From a virus: a DNA stretch of 64,000 bases. A model generated the notes under the pieces. It did not search any database, was not told where the DNA came from, and saw only the letters and a program-made list of their open reading frames with translations. The stretch lies in IMG/VR virus record IMGVR_UViG_3300021961_000085, positions 1 to 64,000 of that record. One strand, written 5' to 3'. Shown one piece after another: positions 52,312 to 62,800 of the stretch; the stretch's first letter is position 1; each line of letters begins with the position of its first letter. A program made the position numbers and the translations under genes.

Positions 52312-53478
52312 ATGCCAAAGATACATACTATAGCAACAGACAATACAATTACTGGTACCGATAAGTTATTAGGATCAGATGGAGCAGTTGGCTCAGCTAA
52401 CGCTACTAAGAACTATACCATGTCTGGTATTAGCAGTTACGTGTTGAGTCAAACAGACACAAACACGTTTAAGACTATAGAAGTAGCTGGGCAGGCAGAT
52501 ATTGTTGCTGACGTGAATGCAGATACGCTTACTTTGGTGGCGGGTGATTATATCAGTATAGCAACAGACGCATCGACAGACACTATCACTATAACAGGTA
52601 CTAACACTCCATATACAGCAGGTGCTGGTTTGGACCTGACTGGTACTACGTTGTCAGTTGATTCAACGGTGGTTGTTACATCTGGTGCTCAAACAATAGC
52701 TGGTGTTAAGACATTCAGCGACACTATAACTGGTAGCATAGATGGAAATGCAGCTACAGTAACGAACGGAGTTTACACTATAGGTGATCAAACAATTTAC
52801 GGGGTTAAAACTTTCGACGATGTTATATCTGGAGATATTGACGGTAATGCTGTTACTGTTACTAATGGTGTTTATACTACGGGGAATCAAACGATAGGAG
52901 GCACCAAGACATTTAGTGATACTATTATTGGTAGTATTGATGGAAACGCTGGAACAGTTACCAATGGTGTATATACCACTGGCAATCAAAGCATATACGG
53001 TGTTAAGTCTTTTCCAGACGGCATAGCTGTACCTGGTTTTGATTTTACGACATCATTTGGCTCTATAAAAGAAGCTAAAGTGATAGTTACTACCGCTAAT
53101 TTGATTTCATTAAACGGTGGTGGAGATTATACGTTAATATCTTCTCCTGGATCAAACAAAATGATCGTACCTATATCTATTATAGCATTCTTGGATTACA
53201 ATTCTACTACGTACAACTTTAGCGAGGATTTGTATATTGGACTAGAGGGACTGGTTGGTTCAAATCCAGAAGAGTATTTTACGAAGATTAGATCACAGCT
53301 AGTAAACAGTACTGTTAATAAATTTGAGTATGCGCCACAGGTATTTGCCACTGATCACATAGAAGTAGGCACTGATACGGCATTAGTGTTGCATGCGACA
53401 ACTGGAAACAGTGTAAATACAGGTAATTCTGATTTAGTACTTAATATACTATACAGGGTAGTAGACCTTACAACATAA
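52312..53478 (+). CDS. Fibre-like repeat protein
   Basis: 388 aa from ATG at 52312 (MPKIHTIATDNT). An upstream ATG at 52303 is possible, but the start chosen aligns with the gene at 57340 (MPRISNIAVDQS). Residues ~125-240 contain three imperfect ~28-residue repeats around DGNAxTVTNGVYTxGxQ followed by IxGVKTF. A distinct C-terminal domain follows. Likely a tail fibre or virion appendage with beta-structured repeats. First gene of the plus unit. Confidence 0.7.
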   Translation: MPKIHTIATDNTITGTDKLLGSDGAVGSANATKNYTMSGISSYVLSQTDTNTFKTIEVAGQADIVADVNADTLTLVAGDYISIATDASTDTITITGTNTPYTAGAGLDLTGTTLSVDSTVVVTSGAQTIAGVKTFSDTITGSIDGNAATVTNGVYTIGDQTIYGVKTFDDVISGDIDGNAVTVTNGVYTTGNQTIGGTKTFSDTIIGSIDGNAGTVTNGVYTTGNQSIYGVKSFPDGIAVPGFDFTTSFGSIKEAKVIVTTANLISLNGGGDYTLISSPGSNKMIVPISIIAFLDYNSTTYNFSEDLYIGLEGLVGSNPEEYFTKIRSQLVNSTVNKFEYAPQVFATDHIEVGTDTALVLHATTGNSVNTGNSDLVLNILYRVVDLTT

Positions 53479-53484
53479 AACCAT

Positions 53485-53499
53485 AGCTCTAACCGAGCT
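53485..53499 (+). promoter_or_regulatory. Small intercistronic hairpin
   Basis: AGCTC-TAACC-GAGCT, a 5-bp stem with 5-nt loop, 7 nt after the stop of the fibre-like gene. Too weak for a terminator on its own. It could shape mRNA processing. Confidence 0.35.
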
Positions 53500-53513
53500 T
53501 AAATAATAAAACC

Positions 53514-53828
53514 ATGACATATTATTATTACAAAACCAACACTTGGTCTGGCAGTTCTAGACCAACGGAGGAAATCATCGAAGCTATGAAATTCCTTTCG
53601 GAAAAAAAGAACTGGAGAATTGTTAAGCTACCAAACGGGTATTACCAAACAGAGCATAAGCACGTAGGTTGCGGATGCAAGCCAGATGGAAATTGTGACA
53701 GATGGCAAGACATTACTCGTAGAGAAACCATTGAAGCCGCAGAAGAAGCTATTGACAGTAGCATCGACTACTACAAGAAGAGGTTAAACTTAGTAGAAGG
53801 CCCTAAAGTAGTTAAAACTTTCGAATAA
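53514..53828 (+). CDS. Hypothetical protein with GCGCKPDGNC motif
   Basis: 104 aa. Contains HVGCGCKPDGNCDRWQDI, three Cys in a metal-binding-like cluster, and a helical charged C-terminus. No known family. Directly upstream of groEL. Confidence 0.65.
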   Translation: MTYYYYKTNTWSGSSRPTEEIIEAMKFLSEKKNWRIVKLPNGYYQTEHKHVGCGCKPDGNCDRWQDITRRETIEAAEEAIDSSIDYYKKRLNLVEGPKVVKTFE

Positions 53829-53852
53829 CCAAAAAGCAAGTAATTTAATTAA

Positions 53853-55421
53853 ATGGAATATAATCAACCAAGTCAAATCGTCAAGCATTTAAACTTCGGC
53901 GGTGAGGCAAGAGAACAAATCATGGCAGGGGTTAATAAATTAACCAATGCAGTAAAATCGACACTTGGCGCTTCAGGTAGATGTGTAATCTACGAAGACG
54001 CTTTGGGTAAGCCGGTGATTACAAAAGATGGTGTAACCGTTGCGGAAAGCGTAGTCTTATATGATCCGGTTGAAAACATAGGTGCAACACTCATCAAAGA
54101 GGCTGCAAAAAATACAGTGAAGGAAGCAGGTGACGGTACCACCACGGCAACCGTCCTTGCTCAATCACTATTAGAACAAGTAACAAATGCGCAAAACAGT
54201 GGAGCAAATGTTAGAGAAATTAAAAACGGAATCAAAACGGGTCTTGAAAAAGTCAATAAATATCTTGAAGAAAAAACTATCAAGGTTGATGAGGCTATGC
54301 TTAGACACGTTGCTGCTATCAGTTGCAATAACGATAGCGAGCTTGGAGGCATTATATCAGAAGCTTACATCAAAGTAGGATCTGATGGCGTGGTACTAAT
54401 GGAGGAAAGCGCAACTAATGAAACATACGTTGACATTGTTGATGGTGTACAAATAGATTGCGGACTCAAGTCGAACTACTTAATAACTGATAAAGATAGA
54501 AATGTAGCTGAACTAGAGAACCCTTATATACTGATCAGCAAGTCTCCAATACCCAATATACGCAAAATACAAAACATATTAGAGTTTGTTATTAAGAAGA
54601 ACAGGGCGTTACTTATTGTTGGTAACCTAGAGCAACAACCAACTGCAGCATTACTCACAAACAAAGTAAAAGGTAATATTAAAGTGAACTTCATTGATCT
54701 TCCTGGTTTTGGTCCTACCAAAGACGATGCTATTGAAGATCTGGCAATTATCACAGGAGCTAAAGTTATATCAGAGGAACTAGGCGATGACTTTGACTTG
54801 ATCGACACTAATTGCTTGGGCGAAGCTAATAAAGTTGTAACTGATAATAAATACACTGTGTTTACAGTAGATAAATCAGGCAAAGACTTAAAAGAGCGCA
54901 TAAAGCAGGTGAAAGATCTTATAGGCAAAGAAGATAAAAATCCTTATCTAAAGAAAAAGCTAGAAGAAAGATTAGCAATACTAGCGGGTAGCGTTGGAGT
55001 TGTTCGCGTTGGTGCTGATTCTAAAATCGAACTTAAAGAAAAGAAAGATAGAGTTGAAGATGCTATATATGCAACTAAAGCCGCACTAAGAGAAGGTATT
55101 GTACCTGGCGGAGGCGTAGCATTAATGAACGCATCGACAGACTTGATCGCAGATAATATTGGAGAAGAATTATTACTAGAAGCAATTAGAAGACCATTTG
55201 AGACTATATTATTAAACGCTGACATGTCTGCAGAAGATGATCCGTTGGAAGGTCAAGGTATTAATGTAGTGGATGGCTCTGTTGTTAACATGGTAGAAGC
55301 TGGAATAATAGATCCAGTATTAGTAACTAAGGCAGCTTTGAAAAATGCAGCATCTGTAGTTACTACTATTATGTCTGCTGATTGTGTAATCAATAATATG
55401 AGGACAAATGAAGGCAGTTAG
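53853..55421 (+). CDS. groEL: Chaperonin GroEL
   Basis: 522 aa. ATP-site motifs are intact: DGVTVAES and [11 protein letters not shown], and the catalytic Asp of [12 protein letters not shown] before [11 protein letters not shown]. The apical segment reads [21 protein letters not shown] where bacterial GroEL has SPYF, so substrate-binding residues differ, and the C-terminal GGM tail is absent (ends NEGS). Folds virion or other phage proteins, probably with the overlapping groES. Slightly shorter than the usual ~545 aa. Confidence 0.95.
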   Translation: MEYNQPSQIVKHLNFGGEAREQIMAGVNKLTNAVKSTLGASGRCVIYEDALGKPVITKDGVTVAESVVLYDPVENIGATLIKEAAKNTVKEAGDGTTTATVLAQSLLEQVTNAQNSGANVREIKNGIKTGLEKVNKYLEEKTIKVDEAMLRHVAAISCNNDSELGGIISEAYIKVGSDGVVLMEESATNETYVDIVDGVQIDCGLKSNYLITDKDRNVAELENPYILISKSPIPNIRKIQNILEFVIKKNRALLIVGNLEQQPTAALLTNKVKGNIKVNFIDLPGFGPTKDDAIEDLAIITGAKVISEELGDDFDLIDTNCLGEANKVVTDNKYTVFTVDKSGKDLKERIKQVKDLIGKEDKNPYLKKKLEERLAILAGSVGVVRVGADSKIELKEKKDRVEDAIYATKAALREGIVPGGGVALMNASTDLIADNIGEELLLEAIRRPFETILLNADMSAEDDPLEGQGINVVDGSVVNMVEAGIIDPVLVTKAALKNAASVVTTIMSADCVINNMRTNEGS

Positions 55422-55665
55422 TTACTATTTGGTTATAGCCAAGATAAAAGAAAAACCTAAATCAACAAGTGGCTTTATTTTATCCGAGACGCAAAGTGAG
55501 GACATTAGGTACTTAAAGGGAGAAGTTATTAGCGTAGGAGAGGCTATAGGTAATATAAAAGAAGGAGACATAGTCTGGTATGATAAGCATGCTGGGCACG
55601 GCATAGAGTTCAATGATAAATACTACTATGTCATAAAATATAGTGATGTTGTTATTTTAGAATGA
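55408..55665 (+). CDS. groES: Co-chaperonin GroES
   Basis: 85 aa beta-barrel. YYLVIAKIKEKPKSTSGFIL is the first strand and mobile loop (KSTSGFIL corresponds to the GroEL-contacting hydrophobic tripeptide). Then GEVISVGE, IKEGDIVWYDKHAG and the closing YVIKYSDVVILE. Starts 14 nt inside groEL, so it is made with it. The usual cellular order is groES-groEL, here reversed. Confidence 0.85.
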   Translation: MKAVSYYLVIAKIKEKPKSTSGFILSETQSEDIRYLKGEVISVGEAIGNIKEGDIVWYDKHAGHGIEFNDKYYYVIKYSDVVILE

Positions 55666-56102
55666 GGGTAAGTGCATCTGATCTTAGAGAAATGCAGTTG
55701 TTCAGGTACTACAGGCTCGTTAGAAAATGGGCCTGTAAAACCTATGGATTAACTGATGCAGATCTTGAGCTACTCATAAGCCTTGATTGTATTGGACGCT
55801 TCACTAGAAAAGAGTTTCAAGACGGTGAATACATAATGTCTTGGGATAAACTAAGGTGGGATAGATTAAGAAGAGAGGGCTGGATAGAGGTGTGGAGGCA
55901 GAGGAATAGAACAACTATCAAGTACACTATATACAAAACATCGTTCAAGTGCTCTCAACTAATCAGTCGCATGTACCGAATACTGCTAGGGGAAGAAGAT
56001 GTACCAACGGGCGAAAGAAACGTATTCTATAAAAACAAAACATATACGGACAAAGTATTTAATAAAGCCGTAGATGATATGATAAAAGATAACAACAGAT
56101 AA
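55662..56102 (+). CDS. Winged-helix-like protein, 146 aa
   Basis: YYRLVRKWACKTYGLTDADLELL, then FTRKEF and WDRLRREGWIEVWRQR, and TIKYTIYKTSFKCSQLI resemble a MarR-like winged helix with a wing hairpin. Possibly a DNA-binding regulator, or a virion component with that fold. Overlaps groES by 4 nt. Recurrent in marine phages as far as I recall. Confidence 0.55.
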   Translation: MRVSASDLREMQLFRYYRLVRKWACKTYGLTDADLELLISLDCIGRFTRKEFQDGEYIMSWDKLRWDRLRREGWIEVWRQRNRTTIKYTIYKTSFKCSQLISRMYRILLGEEDVPTGERNVFYKNKTYTDKVFNKAVDDMIKDNNR

Positions 56103-56106
56103 CACT

Positions 56107-56322
56107 ATGAAAGACAGAACTAAAACTTCAGCAAAGTTTAATTTAGAACCTAAGCCGTCTAAAAACACAGATACGTGCTTTTCAGAAAAAACAAAAGCAG
56201 CAATGTACGCTAAGCCCGCAATGTGCGGACCAAAACATGGACCTAAAATGATGATCAACACTAATGATCTACCAACAGGGGCTAAGAAGTTGGTAGAAGG
56301 TGTAGCTAACAAATATAAATAA
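56107..56322 (+). CDS. Small basic protein, 71 aa
   Basis: K/P/M-rich with two Cys (DTCFSEKTKAAMYAKPAMCGP). Shares the K-AAMYA-K-MYGKP-type motif with the next gene (TNAAMYASKTSMYGKPMMNG), so the two are related. Function unknown, virion-associated is plausible. Confidence 0.65.
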   Translation: MKDRTKTSAKFNLEPKPSKNTDTCFSEKTKAAMYAKPAMCGPKHGPKMMINTNDLPTGAKKLVEGVANKYK

Positions 56323-56355
56323 ACATAACAACAAACTATATAAAACAAAAAAATT

Positions 56356-56874
56356 ATGGCTTACAAAGTAGGTGGCAAAAAGCCACAAATGAACAACGCT
56401 AGTAGCATAAAGACTAATGCTGCTATGTATGCAAGTAAAACATCTATGTATGGAAAACCGATGATGAATGGTGGCCCTGGAGATGACGAAAAGAAGAAAG
56501 CGCAAGAAGCACAAAGAGCTGCTCAACAACGAGCAAAAGAAGCAACCGCATTTAGACAATCAATGTATAGTTCTGACTTCGGGAATTTATCTAAAGACGT
56601 AGCTAAAGACCAAGGAAAGCAAGATTTTTACTACGGAGACAACTCAGATAAAGGTAAAAGTCTTAAATCTTTGTATGCTTCAAAGGAGTACTCAAAATTT
56701 GCTCAATCTCAAGGTGGAGATAGTGAAGAATTACGCAAGAAAGTTGCAGGCGAATTTGCGTTTGCTACGAAACTTGGTAAAAGCCAGTTTGCAAAGTCTT
56801 CCGAGGGTAGAGAGGCTAAGCTTCGCGAAGGCATAGCTATTGCTGAGTCTCTTGGTAGAAAAAGAAAAAACTAA
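56356..56874 (+). CDS. Basic protein related to preceding gene, 172 aa
   Basis: N-terminal ~45 residues repeat the AAMYA/MYGKP motif of the previous gene, then an A/K/E/Q-rich helix (56-75) and a charged C-terminal half. Gene-neighbour pair of likely common origin. Unknown function. Confidence 0.65.
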   Translation: MAYKVGGKKPQMNNASSIKTNAAMYASKTSMYGKPMMNGGPGDDEKKKAQEAQRAAQQRAKEATAFRQSMYSSDFGNLSKDVAKDQGKQDFYYGDNSDKGKSLKSLYASKEYSKFAQSQGGDSEELRKKVAGEFAFATKLGKSQFAKSSEGREAKLREGIAIAESLGRKRKN

Positions 56875-56877
56875 ATA

Positions 56878-57336
56878 ATGCAAGAAGGCAATAAAAAGTT
56901 CAAAGACACAAAAGTCGGTAAATTCTTATCTGAGAAGGCACCAGGTATTCTAGAGTCTGTGGGTGACGTATTGCCGGACAAAGGTATATTAGGTATTGTA
57001 AAAAACCTAATAGAAAAAGATAAGAGCTTGCCGCCTCAAGATAAAGAGACGGCTTTAGCTCTATTAAATCAAGATACAATTGAGATGCAAGAGGTAACCG
57101 AAAGATGGTCTAGTGATATGACGTCAGATTCGTGGCTGTCAAAAAACACTAGGCCTCTTGCTCTTATCTATCTAACAATTATAACTACGCTAATGATAAT
57201 AGTAGATAGCACGGCTATAGACTTTGACGTTAAACCTAGTTGGGTTACTTTATTAGAAACATTATTAGTAACAGTTTACATAGCTTACTTCGGCTCACGA
57301 GGTGTAGAAAAATACAAATCAATATCAAACAAATAA
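56878..57336 (+). CDS. Phage holin (3TM-type family)
   Basis: 152 aa. RWSSDMTSDSWLSKNTRPLAL is the hallmark of the 'holin of 3TMs' family. Two clear transmembrane segments follow (residues ~97-116 and ~125-142), with a soluble acidic N-terminal part. Three nt after the previous gene. Gives the phage a second holin locus besides 30.1-30.7 kb. Confidence 0.75.
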   Translation: MQEGNKKFKDTKVGKFLSEKAPGILESVGDVLPDKGILGIVKNLIEKDKSLPPQDKETALALLNQDTIEMQEVTERWSSDMTSDSWLSKNTRPLALIYLTIITTLMIIVDSTAIDFDVKPSWVTLLETLLVTVYIAYFGSRGVEKYKSISNK

Positions 57337-57339
57337 AAT

Positions 57340-58047
57340 ATGCCAAGAATAAGTAACATAGCAGTAGATCAATCGGTAGACAAAAATGACAAGCTGCTTG
57401 GGACAAACTCTGGCGGTGGAACTAAAAATTATCGATTAGAAGATATAACTAGTTTCATTAGAGACACTGGAGCTGCCGGAGTAATCGGGCAGTTTTCTTA
57501 TATATTTTATAATTCTAGTTTTGGCGGATCTAGTACTAGACCTGCTGGATCTATGACTATTAGTACTTATTATAAGAGTGTACTTTTCAGCGATGTTACC
57601 ACTATAAAAGTGAGTGACAAGATGTATCAATCAAGTGGTGTTGTACCTAATGCCATAGATTCATTTACTGATAAACAAGTGATAATAGCAAAGAACACGG
57701 ATCAAAACGTGTTTGGTGTATTTACTTGCACCGCTGTAACGCAAGATCCAGTAGAGACTAATTTCTACGATTTGACATTGCGTTACGAAAAAGGCAATGG
57801 AAGCCTTGAAGTAGAACAATTTTATTCAATTATGTTATATGCTGGTGCCCAAGACAAAGAATATAGGCACGATCAAAACTCTGCTAGTTCAACATGGACT
57901 ATTAACCACAATTTAAACAAGTTTCCTGCGGTTATCGTATTTGATTCTGCTGGTAGCCAGGCTGTTGGTGCAATAACTCATGATAGCAAAAATCAATTAA
58001 CAATAACATTTTCTGCTTCATTTAGCGGAATAGCATACCTAAACTAA
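57340..58047 (+). CDS. Fibre-associated protein, 235 aa
   Basis: N-terminal MPRISNIAVDQSVDKNDKLL aligns with the N-terminus of the 52.3-kb fibre-like protein, probably a shared virion-anchoring module. The C-terminal STWTINHNLNKFPAVIVF and SFSGIAYLN match a beta-domain found at the ends of phage tail fibres. Short tail-fibre or adaptor. Confidence 0.65.
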   Translation: MPRISNIAVDQSVDKNDKLLGTNSGGGTKNYRLEDITSFIRDTGAAGVIGQFSYIFYNSSFGGSSTRPAGSMTISTYYKSVLFSDVTTIKVSDKMYQSSGVVPNAIDSFTDKQVIIAKNTDQNVFGVFTCTAVTQDPVETNFYDLTLRYEKGNGSLEVEQFYSIMLYAGAQDKEYRHDQNSASSTWTINHNLNKFPAVIVFDSAGSQAVGAITHDSKNQLTITFSASFSGIAYLN

Positions 58048-58067
58048 AAGAATAAAAACTATAAATT

Positions 58068-59870
58068 ATGGCATTAGAATACTACGCTAGTATTGATCTT
58101 AACAAGAACGAACTACAAAATGCGGTTATCCACCCATTGGGGTCGGCACCAAGCTCACCAACAGAGGGACAAATCTATTACGACAGCACTAGTGGTGATA
58201 AACAAATCTATTTGTACAATGGAAGTGCTTGGACTTCTCTAGGCGGTAGTAATTTTACTACTATAGCGGTATCTGGTCAAACAGACGTAGTAGCTGACAC
58301 CAACAGCGATACGTTGACTCTTGCTGCGGGTTCTAATGTTACTATAACGACCAACGCTACAACAGATACAATTACTATTGCTTCTACTAATACAACTTAT
58401 AGTGCTGCTACTTCTAGTACACTTGGTTTAATTAAGCTTGGATCTGATACTGTTCAATCTACTGCAGCGAACGGCGTAACATCAACTGCTAGTAAGACAT
58501 ACGCAATACAAGTAGACTCAAGTGGAAGAGCTGTAGTAAACGTTCCATGGACGGATCAATTAACGCAAGAGCAAATTGAAGACTACGTTGGAGCGATGGT
58601 TTCTACTAATACAGAAACTGGAATTACAGTCACTTATGACGATATAAATGGTAAGTTAGACTTTGTAGTATCTGACACAACGGTAGCTGGCGACACTGGC
58701 TCATCTGCTATTACGCCTGGTGATACTTTAACTATTGCCGGTGGCGAAGGTATTGATACCTCAATGACTGGTGGTACGGTGACAATTTCTGGAGAAGACG
58801 CAAGCTCTACAAACAAAGGTATTGCTTCGTTTAGCTCTTCAGACTTCTCTGTGTCATCTGGAGCTGTTTCTATTGCATCTGGCGGAGTTTCTAACTCTCA
58901 GTTAGCAAATAGCAGCATTACGATTGGTGATAGCACTATCGCGCTTGGAGGAACCGATACAACATTAACAGGTTTAACCGACATTGATTTGACGGCTGGT
59001 GCTAAAACAATCTTTGATGGAGTTGGTGCTAATAACCTTACGATCGGTGCTAGTGGAACAACGATTATAATTCCTGGTGATCTTCAGGTTACTGGTACTG
59101 TTACTACAAATAACGTAGAAACAATATCAACATCTAACGGTGTAGTATTTGAAGGTAATGCAGCTGACGCTAATGAGGTTACTTTATTAGCTGCCACTGT
59201 TACTGCAGATAGAACTGCTACTTTACCAGACTTGTCTGGTTATATTGCGCTATTCTCTGCGACACCAACAACAACAATAACAGCTACACCAACAGAACTT
59301 AATTATGTTGACGGTGTAACTTCTAATATTCAAACTCAGTTAGACAACAAAGCTGGAAGTTTATCAGACCTTGGTATCACTGCTACAGCCGCTGAAATAA
59401 ATACATTAGATGGTATAACGTCTACTACTACTGAGTTAAACTTATTAAGTGGTATCACCACTCTCAGCGGTTCAAATACTGGTGATGAGCCTGATGCAAG
59501 TACAACTACAAAAGGTATTATTGAAATAGCAACCAATACCGAAACTCAAACTGGTACTGATACATCTAGAGCAGTAACCCCTGCTGGTATTGGTAGCAGA
59601 TCTGTAACCGCAACTATTACTCCAACTTCTATGACTAATGGATATGCAGAGATTACTCATAACCTAGGAACAGAGGACGTTATAGTTGAGGTATTTGACG
59701 CAACCACAAAACAAACAATATTTGTAGACATAGCTAGAACAGATAAACTAGGCGTTGCATCTACTAGTAAGATAAAGCTTACTATAGGAGCGGTGGTTCC
59801 ACCAAACGACATAGAAGTTATAATTACTTCTGCTAAAGGCGCTAGCTCTGGAACAGTGGCTTATTCTTAA
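58068..59870 (+). CDS. Tail fibre, 600 aa
   Basis: N-terminal GQIYYDSTSGDKQIYLYNGS resembles the attachment module of phage fibres. Residues ~65-100 (VVADTNSDTLTLAAGSNVTI) repeat a sequence of the 52.3-kb protein. The middle has ELNYVDGVTSNIQTQLDNK and INTLDGIT repeats typical of fibre shafts. The C-terminal beta domain starts ITHNLGTEDVIVEVFD. Receptor-binding or structural fibre. Confidence 0.8.
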   Translation: MALEYYASIDLNKNELQNAVIHPLGSAPSSPTEGQIYYDSTSGDKQIYLYNGSAWTSLGGSNFTTIAVSGQTDVVADTNSDTLTLAAGSNVTITTNATTDTITIASTNTTYSAATSSTLGLIKLGSDTVQSTAANGVTSTASKTYAIQVDSSGRAVVNVPWTDQLTQEQIEDYVGAMVSTNTETGITVTYDDINGKLDFVVSDTTVAGDTGSSAITPGDTLTIAGGEGIDTSMTGGTVTISGEDASSTNKGIASFSSSDFSVSSGAVSIASGGVSNSQLANSSITIGDSTIALGGTDTTLTGLTDIDLTAGAKTIFDGVGANNLTIGASGTTIIIPGDLQVTGTVTTNNVETISTSNGVVFEGNAADANEVTLLAATVTADRTATLPDLSGYIALFSATPTTTITATPTELNYVDGVTSNIQTQLDNKAGSLSDLGITATAAEINTLDGITSTTTELNLLSGITTLSGSNTGDEPDASTTTKGIIEIATNTETQTGTDTSRAVTPAGIGSRSVTATITPTSMTNGYAEITHNLGTEDVIVEVFDATTKQTIFVDIARTDKLGVASTSKIKLTIGAVVPPNDIEVIITSAKGASSGTVAYS

Positions 59871-59893
59871 TAATAAAATCAAATTAAATGTAA

Positions 59894-62800
59894 ATGTCAA
59901 TTAAAATTTACGCACCCTTAGAGCTCGCCGATACCTCGGCAGGATTGACAGTTAATGGAGATCTTACAATAGATGGTAGTTCTAGCAATTATTTAAACTT
60001 AGATATTTCTGGTGCGACTAAAGGCTATTTATACTCAACCGCTTCTGAAGTACAATTGTACGGCGGAGGCAGTTATTTAAGGCTTACAGCTAACGACTTT
60101 ATTAGGTTTGATAAAAACTCTGCTAATTCGTTCGCTGAAGCAATGAGGTTAGATGGAGAAGGAAGACTAGGTATTGGAACTAGTAGTCCGTATGGAAAGT
60201 TACACGTAACATCAAACAGTTCTGGAGCTACACCTATAAGCCAACAGCAGTTAATTCTAGAAAACAATACAGCTACTGGAATAGCTATACTAACGCCAAG
60301 TACAACATCTGGATATTTATTTTTTGGAGATAATAACGATGCTCAAAGAGGGTACATAGCTTATAATCATGCCGCTGATGAGATGAAATTTAAAGTGGCT
60401 GGTTCTGAAAGAGTATTTATTAATAGTTCCGGCAACGTAGGTATAGGTACAACGAGCCCATCTCAGAAATTATCCGTTAGTGGTAATGTTGAGATAGAAG
60501 GTGGTGACTATAATGGGTTATATTTTACAAACTCTGCTAACACTACAAAAAGTCTTTTATATCAACATGCAAACTATGATGCTCTTGTAATTAAAGACAT
60601 TGTAAACAATTCCGATAGGTTTGTGTTTAAAAACAACGGCAACTTGTTAATTGGCACAACGACTGATAGTGGTTATAAGTTGGATGTTGGCGGTGCGGCT
60701 CAAGTAAGTCACACGTTAAATGAAATCGTTAATTTAAATACCACTCAAGCAAACGGAGGATATACTACATATCGGTCTTCGGGTTCTGCAAAAGGTTATG
60801 TAGGGTTTGGTTCTACATTATTTACTGGCTTAGATATTAATAACTTTGGTATTAGATCACAAGGTGGATTAGCTCTTGCTAGTGGCGGTGGTAGTACTCG
60901 GATGTATATCAACTCCTCCGGCAACGTAGGCATTGGAACTAGCAGTCCAAATCATAGGGTTGACATTTACTCTAGTGAGAATGTACCGTTAAGAATACAC
61001 AGACCTAGTAATGCTAATCTGAATTCATCAGGTGCCTGGGGTATTGGGTTCTCTACAAGAGGTGATGCGAATACAAGCACTACAGACACTAGAGCGGGTA
61101 TATTTAGTTATTACAATGGTAACTTATTTATAGCCACTAGTACGTCAGACGTTGTAGCAGATCCAGATGCATCTGCTAGATTAACAATTCTTAGTGGTGG
61201 CAACGTAGGTATAGGAACGATGAGTCCGGAAACACACTTGCATATACACGGCATCGGCTCATCAGTATCAGGATACCAGTACCACTTAATACTTCGAGAT
61301 GATAGCGCATACGGTATTAATAAAGGATCAGGGTTAGTGTTTAGAGGAAACTACAACTCTTCAGGATCACAAGCTAACTTCGGTGCTATTAGAACCGGCA
61401 AAGCAAACGCTAACGATGGTAATGCAAATGCTTACTTAGCATTTTTATACGGAGCATCAGGTACCTTAACTGAAGGTATGCGCTTAGATTATAACGGCAA
61501 CGTAGGTATTGGTACTGCTAGTCCTGGTGATAAGCTAACTGTAAATGGTGATATTAGCGTATTTGGAAATAAGATATATAATGGATCAGCATCTAATTCT
61601 GCTGGAATAGACTTCAGTGACTCTCAAGTAGACTTACATGGATATTACGGAATTAGATTTTTTGCTAGCACTGCTGGTATAGGATCTATGACCGAGAGAA
61701 TGCGTATTGCCAATACTGGCAACGTCCTAATCGGTACTACAACCGATAATGGCAGTGAACTGCAAGTTAATGGATATGCAAGATCAAGTAACAGTATTTC
61801 TGAAGGTATTGCTTATGCTGGTACTGGGTTTGAACATTGGGGAGACGGTGGAACAGGTGTTAACTTTCCAAGCGATGATGTTGTTAGTTTAAAGACAGCC
61901 AGCACTGATAGGTTATATATAAACTCCTCTGGCAACGTAGGTATAGGTACTGCCGATTTTGGATTAAGCTCTTTTTCTAATTGGAACAACTTAAGATTAG
62001 GGAAAACGGCAAATTTATTTTTTCATACGTCTACAAATACTTTTGGATTTAACATTGGAAGAAACTTTTATTTTGCAAGTGACGCATCTTACAAATATTT
62101 GACTAGTGATGAGGCAGAAACAATAATTTTTTCAGGAGGGAATATAGACTTTAATAACGCTACTTCTGGAACAGAGGATGCTTCATTGACTTGGAACACA
62201 AGAATGCGCATTACCAGTAGTGGCAACGTAGGTATTGGTACGACTAGTCCTACAGCCAAATTGGACGTTAAAGGAGATGGAGCGGATTTCTTTTTACAGT
62301 CTAATGATTTTAAAATAGCTCGTATTCAACCAAGGGGTACTGGGGCTGATTTAGACAAGGGCCTATTATCACTATTTAACGGCATTACGGAAGACGTAAG
62401 AATAGATACATCTGGTAGTTCTTGGTTTAATGGTGGCAACGTAGGTATAGGTATTACTAACCCATTGGCAAACCTTCACATAAATGGAACTTATTTTCAA
62501 AATGCTCCAAATCCAGGCGTTGGTACAAACATAGTGTCTTCCATAAGACACGGTTCAGATACAAACTATCGTTTAGACTACAAACAAATTGTTACTAGCG
62601 GTTTGATAAAGCATTCATATACCGTTGTTAATGATGGAACTGCATATGCTGATAACCTCGTGTTAGATAGAGGCAACGTAGGTATTGGAGAAACTTCTAT
62701 TGATGCTCGTCTTCATATAACTTCATCAGGTGCCGTAGTGAACCAAAAGTTTGAATCAAATGGTGTAGCTGCTTGGAGATTGGGTATACCAAATGGTCAA

